Below, in pieces: positions 1 through 7,974 of a stretch of DNA of 28,883 nucleotides. Every line of letters starts with the position of its first letter. Position 1 is the stretch's first letter. The position numbers were made by a program, and so were the translations under genes. Below the pieces are notes generated by a model, which saw nothing but the letters and a program-made list of their open reading frames with translations, did no database searches and was not told the origin of the DNA. Origin of the DNA: Nitrospiraceae bacterium UBA6905 (GTDB taxonomy: Bacteria > Nitrospirota > Thermodesulfovibrionia > Thermodesulfovibrionales > UBA6898); contig DKBH01000088.1 of NCBI GenBank assembly GCA_002451165.1, positions 26,317-55,199 on the forward strand, in the 5' to 3' direction.

Positions 1-971
1 AGGAAATAGTCGTCGTTCCGGTAGTTCGGGTAGAGGTTCTGCCTGCTTATGATCTTAAATATCAGGCGGGAGCCGCCGAAGGAACTGCCGACCCTGGCAG
101 AATATACGGCATAGTTGAAGCTGAGATGGCCGAGGGACTCATAAAAGCCCAGAACGCGCGCTATGCCGTAAGAAAGGTCCCCTATGTCCGCTGCTGTCAA
201 GTCACCGAAATCAGGAGATGTTTCATGGATCGCCATAAACTCATTACAGCCGAGCGGTGAAAAAGGCGCTATCCAGTGCCATTGCCCCTTTCCGGCAACA
301 TAGCGCAGCCCGTTTCTTTCTTCACTGACCAGATCGCTGAAAAAAGCGGATCTATTCTCCGCATAGTAGGCATGCTGAGCAGTAAGGAGCCGTCCATGAT
401 AGGCATAGGGGGCCGGGGTCACGAGCATCTGTATGTGCGGATGCACGAGACTCGCCCCGGCTGGAAAGAGGTAATTGGCGGTTACCGCGGCAAAGACAGC
501 AGATGCATCCTTTTCATAGACGATCTTGAGGAACTTTTGCACAGCAGTCAGCCCATCAGCTATCAGGGTTGGATGAAATTCCGAAAGCGGAAGGAAATGT
601 GCCCTGCAGAGACAGACGACCGGGTGATGCATACCGAGAGAAAAGAGGTTCGGAAAAAGAATAGCTTCTCCCACCTTGAGGCGTCCTTCAGGAAGAAAAT
701 CTGCCGTAAAGCGAGGGGTGCCCTTTTCTACCTTTTCCCCACAGAAGAAACAGGTCTTTTCGCTCTCTTTGACAAGACGCCGGATGAGTTCAGGGTCACT
801 GTCCCCGAAGAAGGCCTTTGCTTTGTCTTTGAGGTAGGGATTATAGACGCTGGTATCACCGAGGAGGGGATCTTTGCGGATCTCCAGCTCGTGGCGTTCC
901 TCTGCAAAATCCCTGAGCGGATTATGGAACCGTGCTTCCGAAGGGATGCGCTGAAACTTGATCTTGCTCAT
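1..971 (-). CDS. GalT-like (HIT superfamily) hexose-1-phosphate uridylyltransferase, 3' end cut by window
   Basis: Seen: the frame starts at an ATG (969-971) preceded by a GGAGG Shine-Dalgarno and stays open to base 1, giving 323 codons. CxxC (C74, C77), a His pair at 115-116 and HPHIQ (177-181) follow the layout of galactose-1-phosphate uridylyltransferase, where CxxC and His bind zinc and the second His of HPH is the nucleotidylated nucleophile. The segment ends in NDDYFL. Known: GalT exchanges UMP between UDP-glucose and a hexose 1-phosphate in the cytoplasm. The true substrate is not readable; paralogues act on other sugar or nucleotide phosphates, so I give no symbol. It lies 48 nt after a secreted protein gene and probably shares its transcript. 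Confidence 0.85.
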   Translation of the reverse strand, partial: MSKIKFQRIPSEARFHNPLRDFAEERHELEIRKDPLLGDTSVYNPYLKDKAKAFFGDSDPELIRRLVKESEKTCFFCGEKVEKGTPRFTADFLPEGRLKVGEAILFPNLFSLGMHHPVVCLCRAHFLPLSEFHPTLIADGLTAVQKFLKIVYEKDASAVFAAVTANYLFPAGASLVHPHIQMLVTPAPYAYHGRLLTAQHAYYAENRSAFFSDLVSEERNGLRYVAGKGQWHWIAPFSPLGCNEFMAIHETSPDFGDLTAADIGDLSYGIARVLGFYESLGHLSFNYAVYSARVGSSFGGSRLIFKIISRQNLYPNYRNDDYF

Positions 972-1019
972 AATGCCTCCTTCGCTGTGCAACGACATGC
1001 CCGATGTTCAGCTGAAATA

Positions 1020-1778
1020 TTATTCTGCATCCGGCATTATCTGATATTCCTTATCTGCTGTTGTCACGGAAAACCACGCCATGAAGTCAAAGGGCAGTCT
1101 GTCCGAGGCCCGGACCCCCTGCATGCCGAGCTGCTTGTAAAAGGGCAGTTTTCCTGCTGCAAATACGCGGACCTTTTCTACGGAGGAAAGGGTGATGTCC
1201 CGCTGAAACCCCCTGAACAATTCCTTCAGCTCCGGATAGATCTGCTCCCTGTCGGCAAGGGCTTTCACAAAAGCATTGATATCGCCCTTTTTCGGTCGTC
1301 CCTTCCGTGCATCCCAATGGGGCGACCGGTATGCAGCAAGGGCAAGACGAAACGGCATGTCAAAAAGGGCTAACCCCTGTTCGGGCACAAGTCCACCCCA
1401 GAACAGGGTATGGAAGACAGCTGCATACTTATCCCTTGCAAGAAACACACTGCATACCTCTTTCAGTAGCAGAAGGTGATCAGGGAACGGTTCAGGGCAT
1501 CGGGAGGAGTGCTTTACAACGCCTCTATTCAGCTCAGAGGTGTATGCGGTCCAGGTAATAGAACAGTCCCCGCTGGTAATGCTATAGCGCGTTGCCTTGT
1601 CCAGAGGGCTGAATTCTACAGAGACCGCGCCAGCATCAAGGTCCGATGCTTTCTCAGGCAGGGCAAGGCACCAAGCCGGCAGGTATAAGAACAGCAGGGC
1701 AAGGGTGCATGCGGCCACTCGCATCAGCAGCCGCCTCTGCCGGTGCGGCGAACATGCTCTTTTCAGTAATCCGCACAT
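1020..1778 (-). CDS. Secreted or periplasmic protein of unknown function
   Basis: I do not recognise this family. The 252-residue frame has a second Met at residue 19 (base 1724), followed by a typical signal peptide: Arg, a hydrophobic run (CTLALLFLYLPAW) and CLA-LP, a plausible signal peptidase site. The real start may therefore be 1724 rather than 1778; neither has a strong Shine-Dalgarno. The mature part is about 210 residues with several Cys, and is rich in aromatic and basic residues without an enzyme motif I can name. A good sigma-70-like promoter lies just upstream, and the GalT-like gene follows after 48 nt, so the two are probably cotranscribed. Function: none assigned. Confidence 0.7.
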   Translation of the reverse strand: MCGLLKRACSPHRQRRLLMRVAACTLALLFLYLPAWCLALPEKASDLDAGAVSVEFSPLDKATRYSITSGDCSITWTAYTSELNRGVVKHSSRCPEPFPDHLLLLKEVCSVFLARDKYAAVFHTLFWGGLVPEQGLALFDMPFRLALAAYRSPHWDARKGRPKKGDINAFVKALADREQIYPELKELFRGFQRDITLSSVEKVRVFAAGKLPFYKQLGMQGVRASDRLPFDFMAWFSVTTADKEYQIMPDAE

Positions 1779-1814
1779 AATGGTTTTATAACTCTTCAGG
1801 TTGTACTATGATTC

Positions 1815-1843
1815 ATTGTAGGACATTTGTGACGTACAGGCAA
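1815..1843 (-). promoter_or_regulatory. Sigma-70-type promoter for the secreted protein / GalT-like operon
   Basis: On the minus strand, TTGCCT (1843-1838), a 17-nt spacer and TACAAT (1820-1815) match -35 and -10 consensus well. Transcription would begin near 1808, about 30 nt before the upstream start candidate at 1778 and 84 nt before the one at 1724. The rest of the divergent gap to ubiE (1779-2002) shows no clear plus-strand promoter and no convincing gene. Confidence 0.5.
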
Positions 1844-2002
1844 TGCAGATCGGCAAAGAATGGTCAGCTGGTACAGGTTCATAATAGACTTTGCCGAGTT
1901 CAAGGGGGAAAAAAATATGGTGAAATGGCCGGCGATTCATGCGAAAATAGCATTAAACTTATTAATAGGTTGATAAGCAAATCTAAACAATAGGGTACGG
2001 AT

Positions 2003-2800
2003 ATGCTTCCTCAGAAAGATTCTGTGAACAGGCAAAGCGCAACACCGAACTGCGATCACTCCTCGGTGAGGCGGATCAGGGCCACACCTCCGAAGGATTC
2101 GGCACAATGTGACAGGGACGGCTTCATCCAGGAGATATTTGCGGCCATTGCCTCGGAAATAGACTTCTTGAGCTCATTTTTCAGTTTCGGTCTAGACCAA
2201 GGGTGGCGGAAACGGCTTGTTGCTCTCCTGGACCTTAGAGGAGGAGAACGGGTCCTCGACGTATGCACCGGTACAGGGAAACTGGCCTTTCTCCTGGCAG
2301 CAGAGGTGGGACAGGGAGGGGCGGTCTTGGGTGTCGATTTCAGCAGGGAGATGCTCCGCGAGGCCACCAGGAAGCTCCGTATGGCATCCAATGTCACGTT
2401 TGCTTTTTCTGATGCGAAGGACCTAGATTTTCCCGAAGATTCTTTCCATGCGGTCACCGTATCCTTCGGCATGAGAAATATCCCTGATACTGCGGCCGCT
2501 CTCCGTCAGGCCCTCAGGGTTCTAAAGCCCGGGGGAAGGTTCTGCTGTCTGGAACTCACCCCGCCTACGAACCGCTGGATCAAGCCCTTCTATACTGTGT
2601 ATTGCTTTAGGATCATGCCGTTCATTGCGATGAGGGTCCTCAAGACGGCGGTGCCGTACAATTACCTCCCGAGATCGATCAAGGCTTTCCCTTCATCGGG
2701 AGAATTTAAACGCACTTTGGAGGAGTGCGGATTTACGGATGTAACCGTACATCCGCTGACCCTCGGCATAGCAACCATTTTTCAGGCCCGGAAGGCGTAA
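2003..2800 (+). CDS. ubiE: UbiE/MenG-family quinone C-methyltransferase
   Basis: 265 residues of class I SAM-dependent methyltransferase fold. The SAM-binding motif I is VLDVCTGTGKLA (84-95), the acidic end of strand 2 is VDFS (111-114), and the family signatures are VSFGMRNI (153-160) and YNYLPRSIKAFP (219-230). Known: the family methylates demethylmenaquinone and/or the ubiquinol precursor. In an organism of this type menaquinone is the likelier product (inference). The first 35 or so residues are longer than usual for the family and low in conservation; no better internal start is evident, and the Shine-Dalgarno is weak. It sits 10 nt before a UbiB-family gene, so both probably serve respiratory quinone synthesis from one transcript. 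Confidence 0.92.
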   Translation: MLPQKDSVNRQSATPNCDHSSVRRIRATPPKDSAQCDRDGFIQEIFAAIASEIDFLSSFFSFGLDQGWRKRLVALLDLRGGERVLDVCTGTGKLAFLLAAEVGQGGAVLGVDFSREMLREATRKLRMASNVTFAFSDAKDLDFPEDSFHAVTVSFGMRNIPDTAAALRQALRVLKPGGRFCCLELTPPTNRWIKPFYTVYCFRIMPFIAMRVLKTAVPYNYLPRSIKAFPSSGEFKRTLEECGFTDVTVHPLTLGIATIFQARKA

Positions 2801-2810
2801 TGAGGTTCGC

Positions 2811-4469
2811 ATGAAACGGCAGCATGCCGGTTCTCTACCGGGCGGCAGCATGACAGGGCTCCACCACATGCAGCGGTTCCTGAAGGGGCTGATCATTGCC
2901 CTGCGGATTCTGATGTCCTACAAGTTCTTCCGAATCGCCGGCATGTTTATGCCGCATGATCGCTCGATGTCCCGCCTTAGCTCACTCCATAGAAGAAACG
3001 CAGCGCTGATTAGGGAAAAGGCCCTGGAGATGAAGGGCGTGATGATCAAGGTCGGCCAGTTCCTGAGCACGCGCAAGGACTTTCTGCCGGACGAATATGT
3101 AGAAGAGCTTTCTCAGCTTCAGGACCAGGTCCCGCCCCACGATTTTGCCGAGATACGGCAAAGGATTGTTGATGAGCTCGGTTCAGCCCCTGAGGACATC
3201 TTCTCCGAATTCGAGGAAGAACCGATAGCCGCTGCGTCGCTGGGCCAGGTGCACAGAGCAGTGCTGAAGGACGGCCGGGAGGCTGCGGTCAAGGTGCAAT
3301 ATCCAGGCATTGAAGAGATCATCGAGACGGATATCAGGATGTTTCGGGTGCTCATCGGGATTCTTCGCGGCAGGCTGGGCTGGATAAACCTGCGGATACT
3401 CCACGATGAGTTCGCGAAGATCGTACGGGCAGAACTGGATTACATCCAGGAGGGAAGGAATGCCGAACGGTTCCGGCTTCAATTATCCTCAGACGAGCGG
3501 GTCATCATTCCACAGGTGTATTGGGATTTTTCACGGGGGAAGGTGCTCACACTCGAGTTCGTCGGAGGGATCAAGATATCCGAGTGCAGTGTGATCAAGG
3601 CATCGGGCATTGACTGCAGGATGCTGGTTAGTCTCCTCGTAGAAACCTACGCGAAAATGATATTCGTCCATGGATTTTTCCACTGCGACCCCCATCCCGG
3701 CAATATCTTCGTGCGCGAAGGGCCGGCCGTTGTTTTTGTCGATTTCGGGATGGTACAGCAGATAACGGATGCCACGAGGAGAAATCTGCGGAGGTACGCC
3801 CATGCCATTGTCGAGAATGATGCCGCAGGCATCGTCGAAGCGCTCGAGAAGCTGGGATTTCTGATAGAAGGCGCCGACTATGGGTCCATTGTCGATGTCA
3901 CCCAGGACCTCATCGATAAGTATCGGTATATGACGCCGGAAGAACTGAAGAAACTAACCATAGACGACATCAGTGAGGAGATCGAAACCATACGGATGGT
4001 CATCAATAATTTTCAGGTGCCCAATTATTTCATTCTTCTTCTGAGGACAATCGGCATGTTGAACGGCGTCGCCTTTCGACTGAATCCTGACTTGAACATC
4101 ATAGAGATCTCCAAGCCCTATATCAGGGAATTCTTCCGCGGCGGGCAGGAAGAGGGGATTAACCACGCTGTTGCAACTCTGAGAAAGAAGCTGCTGGAAT
4201 TGGCCGATATCCCCTCCCAGGCCCATGCATTTCTCAGGAAGGCCAACAGGGGAGACCTTTCCTTCCGGATCGGCAAGGCAGATATGCAGGGTCTGGCAAA
4301 CCGGCTCACATCTCTCTCGGACGTGATGCTCCTGGTCATCCTTACGGTGAATGCATCCACTGCTGCTCTCTTCTTCGCCTTTCTCGGAAACCAGACAGCC
4401 TCGGTTATGGCTGCCGGCTCTGCCGTACTCCTCAGTCTCATCTCGGTCTTCCGGCTGCTCAGGAAGTAG
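2811..4469 (+). CDS. ubiB: UbiB/ABC1/AarF-family atypical kinase-like protein
   Basis: 552 residues, the usual length for UbiB. Hallmarks in order: KVGQ (80-83) of the KxGQ N-terminal extension, Ala-rich loop AAASLGQVH (140-148) in place of the glycine-rich loop, Lys161 in AVKVQYPG, the ELDYIQEGRNAERF segment (209-222), catalytic-loop HCDPHPGN (291-298) and DFG (311-313). Two hydrophobic helices near the C-terminus (about 500-548) are the typical membrane anchor. Known: UbiB/COQ8 proteins are membrane-bound ATPases needed for quinone synthesis, with the Ala-rich loop biasing nucleotide binding. A TGAGG Shine-Dalgarno lies 5-6 nt before the ATG. Location after ubiE supports a quinone role. Confidence 0.92.
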   Translation: MKRQHAGSLPGGSMTGLHHMQRFLKGLIIALRILMSYKFFRIAGMFMPHDRSMSRLSSLHRRNAALIREKALEMKGVMIKVGQFLSTRKDFLPDEYVEELSQLQDQVPPHDFAEIRQRIVDELGSAPEDIFSEFEEEPIAAASLGQVHRAVLKDGREAAVKVQYPGIEEIIETDIRMFRVLIGILRGRLGWINLRILHDEFAKIVRAELDYIQEGRNAERFRLQLSSDERVIIPQVYWDFSRGKVLTLEFVGGIKISECSVIKASGIDCRMLVSLLVETYAKMIFVHGFFHCDPHPGNIFVREGPAVVFVDFGMVQQITDATRRNLRRYAHAIVENDAAGIVEALEKLGFLIEGADYGSIVDVTQDLIDKYRYMTPEELKKLTIDDISEEIETIRMVINNFQVPNYFILLLRTIGMLNGVAFRLNPDLNIIEISKPYIREFFRGGQEEGINHAVATLRKKLLELADIPSQAHAFLRKANRGDLSFRIGKADMQGLANRLTSLSDVMLLVILTVNASTAALFFAFLGNQTASVMAAGSAVLLSLISVFRLLRK

Positions 4470-4509
4470 GCAGTCGCGGCCGGACGAACCGCAGCATGGC
4501 CGCCGGTGC

Positions 4510-5400
4510 TCAGTTGACCATGCGGTAGATCATGAAGAGGGCTAAGGGGTCGAGATGCCGTATGGCGGCCCGGTACAAGGGGATGCTGGCACAGCCGCAG
4601 TGACTGCAATCGGCGCTGTGCCCGTAGGTGCAAGGCTTCGGAGTTCCGTCGGCGTTGTAGCAATTGCAGACCTTGCTGACAGGGCATTTTTCGATGCTGT
4701 TCCATGCGGAGAATTCGCCGTCCTGTCGAAACTGGTTTGCCATCGTGGTGGTCAGGCCCATGATCCTCCAGTATTTCTTTCGCATGCCGAGCAGTTCGTC
4801 CAGGATCGCACCACGCTCTGCAATAGGGATAGCGAGGCTGTCTTCCGCGCCGTGCTTATGGGGAGTGTAAAAGCTGAAGCCGACTCCTTTAATCGGCAGC
4901 CCGCTTAACGCTTCAAGGAACGCTTCGAGATCGTGCCGGTTCTGCTGCGTGATCGTCGCATGGACTACCGGCTTGCGCGGTGCCTTTCTGAGGTTCGCCA
5001 CCGCAGCATCATACGTACCAGTACCTCGTATGCTGTCATGAACCTCCCGCGTCCCGTCGAGGGAAAGAATCCATTGGGCGTCAATAGAGGAGAACCCCTG
5101 CGTACCATTGGTAAAGATGAGCGGGTGGTCGAAGATCCGGGAGGCAGCAGCGCACATTCCGGGACGCATCATCGGCTCTCCGCCGTAGATGATCGCAGCG
5201 GTCATTCCCTGAGCGCGCAGGTCTTTCATGAAGGAGACCATCGCATGGTCATCAAGTTCCGGCGGACGCTCCTCTTTCCACCAGTAGCAATGAGAACATT
5301 TCAGGTTGCAGCTGTTTGTGACATCGATAGCAGCAGTTGTTTTCGTACTGGTACATGCCCAGGTGTAGAGGAGGCGTGCTTTTTTGTAGAGGTTTATCAT
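4510..5400 (-). CDS. Radical SAM protein with a C-terminal seven-Cys cluster, function unknown
   Basis: 296 residues. CNLKCSHCYWW (31-41) is the CxxxCxxC signature that binds the [4Fe-4S] cluster and S-adenosylmethionine, and YGGEP (72-76) is the SAM-contacting GGE motif. The C-terminal part has C239, C245, C247, C257, C265, C268 and C270, which suggests one auxiliary Fe-S cluster of SPASM or twitch type (inference). Such enzymes often modify peptides or proteins, or build cofactors. The start ATG overlaps the stop of the preceding HEXXH gene (ATGA) and has no Shine-Dalgarno of its own, so translation is probably coupled and the two proteins probably act together. I see no small Cys-, Gly- or Trp-rich precursor peptide gene nearby. 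Confidence 0.88.
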   Translation of the reverse strand: MINLYKKARLLYTWACTSTKTTAAIDVTNSCNLKCSHCYWWKEERPPELDDHAMVSFMKDLRAQGMTAAIIYGGEPMMRPGMCAAASRIFDHPLIFTNGTQGFSSIDAQWILSLDGTREVHDSIRGTGTYDAAVANLRKAPRKPVVHATITQQNRHDLEAFLEALSGLPIKGVGFSFYTPHKHGAEDSLAIPIAERGAILDELLGMRKKYWRIMGLTTTMANQFRQDGEFSAWNSIEKCPVSKVCNCYNADGTPKPCTYGHSADCSHCGCASIPLYRAAIRHLDPLALFMIYRMVN

Positions 5401-6077
5401 GACTGTGCAGGCTGCGGTGAAACGGGCTTTATGTCTGATGAACTACATGTGCTGAACACCTCGCGTGCATAGGTACGGGCAATGTTTTCGGCCGTCCGCT
5501 CCATGGCTGCGAAGAGCTTTTCTGCAAAACGATCCCTTACCCTGCCGACCGGGAGCGGGAGTGCAATGGCATCGCCCAGGAGCCTGGTCTCAACGTTGTA
5601 CAGATGCAGGATTTCGTGCAGAAGGACCCGGTAGCGTTCTTCCGTATAGGTGCGCTGCACGACCACAGCCAGTGGCGATGCATCATGCCAGTTACCAAGG
5701 AGGTCGAATACCAGGGTAATAAAGGAAAGCATTCTGCGTTTTCGTATCTCTGCGAGATCGTCAAACTTGACCTCAAAAGGGAAAAGGGGATTTGCCAATG
5801 ATCTCAGAAATGCATTGTCGATCTCTATTGTCATCTCAAAAAGCTCATGCAGGTTGATATCCGACCTGTTCAGCTTCTTCTCAAATGCATCTGCGGCATA
5901 CTCTATGCACAGCCGGTCCTTCTCGATCTCCTTATGAACATTTGCATCGAAGAACCGATGAAAAGGAGCAAGGGCGAGCCTTAACGGAAGCGATGTATCA
6001 AGACGCGCGACACACTGTCCGCTGAACGTCAGCATCATTTCCCTGTCCATACAGCACAGCATGTCGGTCCTGCTCAC
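5397..6077 (-). CDS. Small HEXXH-containing protein, putative metallopeptidase, partner of the radical SAM enzyme
   Basis: 226 residues, no family recognised. The central sequence VLLHEILHLYN (151-161) contains HEXXH in the hydrophobic context typical of zinc metallopeptidases, with Glu163 soon after; a third zinc ligand further on cannot be fixed by eye. No signal peptide or membrane helix is seen, so it should be cytoplasmic. The start is GTG (6075-6077), with AGGAG 7 nt upstream; the nearby ATG at 6084 is out of frame. The gene overlaps the radical SAM gene by 4 nt and stands first in the pair, under an extended -10 promoter. It may be a metallopeptidase or a catalytically unrelated metal-binding protein. 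Confidence 0.75.
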   Translation of the reverse strand: MSRTDMLCCMDREMMLTFSGQCVARLDTSLPLRLALAPFHRFFDANVHKEIEKDRLCIEYAADAFEKKLNRSDINLHELFEMTIEIDNAFLRSLANPLFPFEVKFDDLAEIRKRRMLSFITLVFDLLGNWHDASPLAVVVQRTYTEERYRVLLHEILHLYNVETRLLGDAIALPLPVGRVRDRFAEKLFAAMERTAENIARTYAREVFSTCSSSDIKPVSPQPAQS

Positions 6078-6104
6078 GGTTCATCTCCTGCTGATCTTTG
6101 TTCA

Positions 6105-6113
6105 ATTATAGCA
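6105..6113 (-). promoter_or_regulatory. Extended -10 promoter for the HEXXH / radical SAM pair
   Basis: The minus strand reads TGCTATAAT (6113-6105): a perfect TATAAT with the TGN extension. No good -35 is seen at 16-18 nt, as is common for extended -10 promoters. The predicted start near 6098 gives a leader of about 20 nt holding the AGGAG ribosome site. Confidence 0.5.
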
Positions 6114-6511
6114 GGCCGGCAGGAGGCTGCATACCAAAAACAGCAATACAGGATGCTCCCGCTGTCCACGTTGTCCTCCCGGATCTAGGCAGGCGCTCCA
6201 AAAGGGAAACCTAGGGAATGGGGTGATAAGCGGGTTGCCATCAGGGTAACAGCTCAGGACGGGAATAGGAAGTGGTAGAGACAAGCAGAAGATCATGACA
6301 GAAGAAATTTGATCACACTCCCGGGCAGCCAGAAGCTGCTGACGCCAGCTTCACTTCTTTCGCAAGCGCAACAGCTCGCTAGTGACGTGTCTGCTGACAT
6401 AAGCCGAAAAGGGCGCGGCACCGATGATACATATGAAGGAGGGCCTGTCCGATCGTCCCGTCATTGAGCGATGATGCTGCATCGAGGGCAACATCACAGC
6501 CCCAGAGAAGA
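6114..6511. other. Gene-free interval of about 400 bp
   Basis: No supported gene. A 64-codon minus-strand frame (6102-6296) overlaps the promoter, lacks a Shine-Dalgarno and has low-complexity Pro/Leu composition, so I reject it. On the minus strand just after the response regulator stop there is a short palindrome (GATGC-A-GCATC) without a T tract, not a convincing terminator. A roughly 40-codon open stretch on the same strand lacks a start and family match. Confidence 0.4.
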
Positions 6512-7366
6512 CTAACTCTTTCGTTTCAGCACCTTTTGCTCGAGCATCAACTTATCGGCCTGGGTAAGCAAGGTATCCAGAGAATCGCTGCCTTCCGTTG
6601 AGAAGCTCGAAATACCGAAACTCAGAGAAAGTTTATGCTTACGCAAGTTCGAGCTGTTGAGCGTATCGACATTCTTCTGCAGACGGGAAGAGATGCTTTC
6701 CAGACTGTTTTCATCAGACCCGATGGTCATGACGACGAATTCATCACCGCCGATTCGGGCGATAATATCAGAATCTCTGAAGGTAGTGCGCAACAGTTGG
6801 GCGATATCTATCAATGCAATATCCCCCTCTTGGTGGCCCAGCCGGGTGTTGATATCTTTCATGTTGTCGATATCAGCGTATACCATAAAGATCGCTTGAT
6901 CATTGCGGCGTGCTATTTTCAGCTGCTGCTCGGCCAAATTGAAAAAACCCCTTCGATTGAGCAGTCCGGTAAGTTCATCCGTGATCGACATCACGCGCAG
7001 TTTTTCCTGTTGCCTGACGTGCTTGATCCGCATCAGGAGTTCAGCCGCGGTAAAGGGTTTTTTTATAAAATCCGATGCACCGGACTCGATTGCCTTGTCA
7101 TAGGTATACTCGTCGATATATCCGGTCATGACGATGACCGGCATGGACGGATTCAGTTTTTTAGCCTGTTCCGTGAGCTCCAGTCCACCGAGACCCGGCA
7201 TGACGATATCGGTGATCATGAGCTCGAAAAGTCGGGTCTTGAGAAGGCTCAACGCGATATTGCCGTCTGCCGCTTTCTCACAGCCGAACCCCTCCAGGGA
7301 TAAGGTCTCATGAAGGATCTCCAGAATGCTTGCCTCATCGTCAACAATAAGGACAGTCCCCATCAT
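6512..7366 (-). CDS. Response regulator with GGDEF diguanylate cyclase output domain
   Basis: 284 residues. Receiver domain 1-120: acidic pair D9-D10, phospho-acceptor Asp53 in MITDIVMPG, Thr81 and Lys102/103 in IKKPF, so all switch residues are present. GGDEF domain about 125-284: GGDEF at 206-210 is intact, and RDSD (197-200) five residues before it is the c-di-GMP inhibitory I-site. Known: PleD/WspR-type proteins make cyclic di-GMP when phosphorylated and are product-inhibited through the I-site. No histidine kinase is adjacent, so the input is unknown. The C-terminal tail (EQK-x-L-x-RKS) matches that of the PAS-GGDEF protein at 27296. No Shine-Dalgarno precedes the ATG, and a TGATATACT box ends 7 nt upstream. 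Confidence 0.93.
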   Translation of the reverse strand: MMGTVLIVDDEASILEILHETLSLEGFGCEKAADGNIALSLLKTRLFELMITDIVMPGLGGLELTEQAKKLNPSMPVIVMTGYIDEYTYDKAIESGASDFIKKPFTAAELLMRIKHVRQQEKLRVMSITDELTGLLNRRGFFNLAEQQLKIARRNDQAIFMVYADIDNMKDINTRLGHQEGDIALIDIAQLLRTTFRDSDIIARIGGDEFVVMTIGSDENSLESISSRLQKNVDTLNSSNLRKHKLSLSFGISSFSTEGSDSLDTLLTQADKLMLEQKVLKRKS

Positions 7367-7373
7367 ATTTCTC

Positions 7374-7382
7374 AGTATATCA
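7374..7382 (-). promoter_or_regulatory. Extended -10 box immediately before the response regulator ATG
   Basis: Minus strand TGATATACT (7382-7374) is a TGN-TATACT extended -10. Only 7 nt separate it from the ATG at 7366, so the transcript would begin at or next to the start codon. The -35 is poor. The remaining gap up to 7563 shows no gene and no clear terminator. Confidence 0.35.
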
Positions 7383-7563
7383 CGAGAGGACTACGGATAG
7401 ACCTATTTCTCAATGAACGGGAAGGTGCGAAATATTGCGGAAGATCGAAGTTATTATCAGGCAGAGGATGCCGAGGAGCCTTTGCAGAGGGGAAGTCTTT
7501 AAAGAAATTGCTGCACCACTCCCGGGGTGTTCTTCTCTTGCCCCCCTATGAAATTCCGGAGGA

Positions 7564-7974
7564 CTAAAACTCTTTAAAGACCTTTGCCAGGGAATCGCCC
7601 GCAACATGCATTCTGAACTCGTTAAAATAGCCGAATGGCGTCTGCATAACCGTGTAGCCCGCCCGTTCGAGACGGATAATGACATCATCGAGCAGGGCTT
7701 TTGCAAAATCGGGAGATGACTTGCTCAAGGAAAGGTGGTTGAAGGAATGGAGTACGACATTCGTCGTCTTGAATTTGCCGGCCAGCCATTTTGTGTTCTT
7801 TACGAACTTCTCGCACATACTCTCAGACCGAGATTCATCCTCAGCCTCGCTGTGGAAAAAGATGACGACGGCATCATGCATGTGCTCTTCGATCTCCCGG
7901 TCAGGTACCGTTTCTAGCGTCTTCGCGGCTGTTTTATACCACCATTCCTTTGTGTAGAACATAAGGAGTTTCAT
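7564..7974 (-). CDS. Stand-alone archaeal-type threonyl-tRNA synthetase editing domain protein
   Basis: 136 residues, resembling the N-terminal editing domain of archaeal ThrRS (Pfam tRNA-Thr_ED, a D-aminoacyl-tRNA deacylase-like fold) without any synthetase part. Seen: LHSFNHLSLSKSSPDFA (75-91), GYTVMQTPFGYFNEF (106-120) and a C-terminal G-x-SLAKV-x-KEF (126-136). Known: the archaeal domain removes serine mischarged on tRNA-Thr. From memory, the archaeal motif after PFGY carries a catalytic Lys where this protein has Asn118, and GHPL where this one has GDSL (126-129), so activity may differ. The start abuts the Nif3 stop (TGA directly followed by ATG), so it is the last gene of the rsfS-rlmH-lapAB-nif3 run. 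Confidence 0.85.
   Translation of the reverse strand: MKLLMFYTKEWWYKTAAKTLETVPDREIEEHMHDAVVIFFHSEAEDESRSESMCEKFVKNTKWLAGKFKTTNVVLHSFNHLSLSKSSPDFAKALLDDVIIRLERAGYTVMQTPFGYFNEFRMHVAGDSLAKVFKEF

Noticed and set aside
276..1373. Long plus-strand frame of 365 codons at the left end
   Set aside because: It lies opposite the GalT-like gene and the secreted protein gene, which have a recognisable family or signal peptide; composition and lack of motifs mark it as a shadow frame.
1808..1993. 61-codon plus-strand frame before ubiE
   Set aside because: No Shine-Dalgarno and no family, and its start overlaps the divergent minus-strand promoter.
4470..4509. GCGGCC...GGCCGC hairpin between convergent ubiB and the radical SAM gene as a terminator
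   Set aside because: Only a 6-bp stem with a 16-nt loop and no T tract on either side.
6102..6296. 64-codon minus-strand frame upstream of the HEXXH gene
   Set aside because: No ribosome site, low-complexity Pro/Leu content, and it runs over the extended -10 promoter.
6380..6511. Coding-like open stretch of about 40 codons on the minus strand after the response regulator
   Set aside because: No start codon or ribosome site, and no recognisable family; too short to call a pseudogene.
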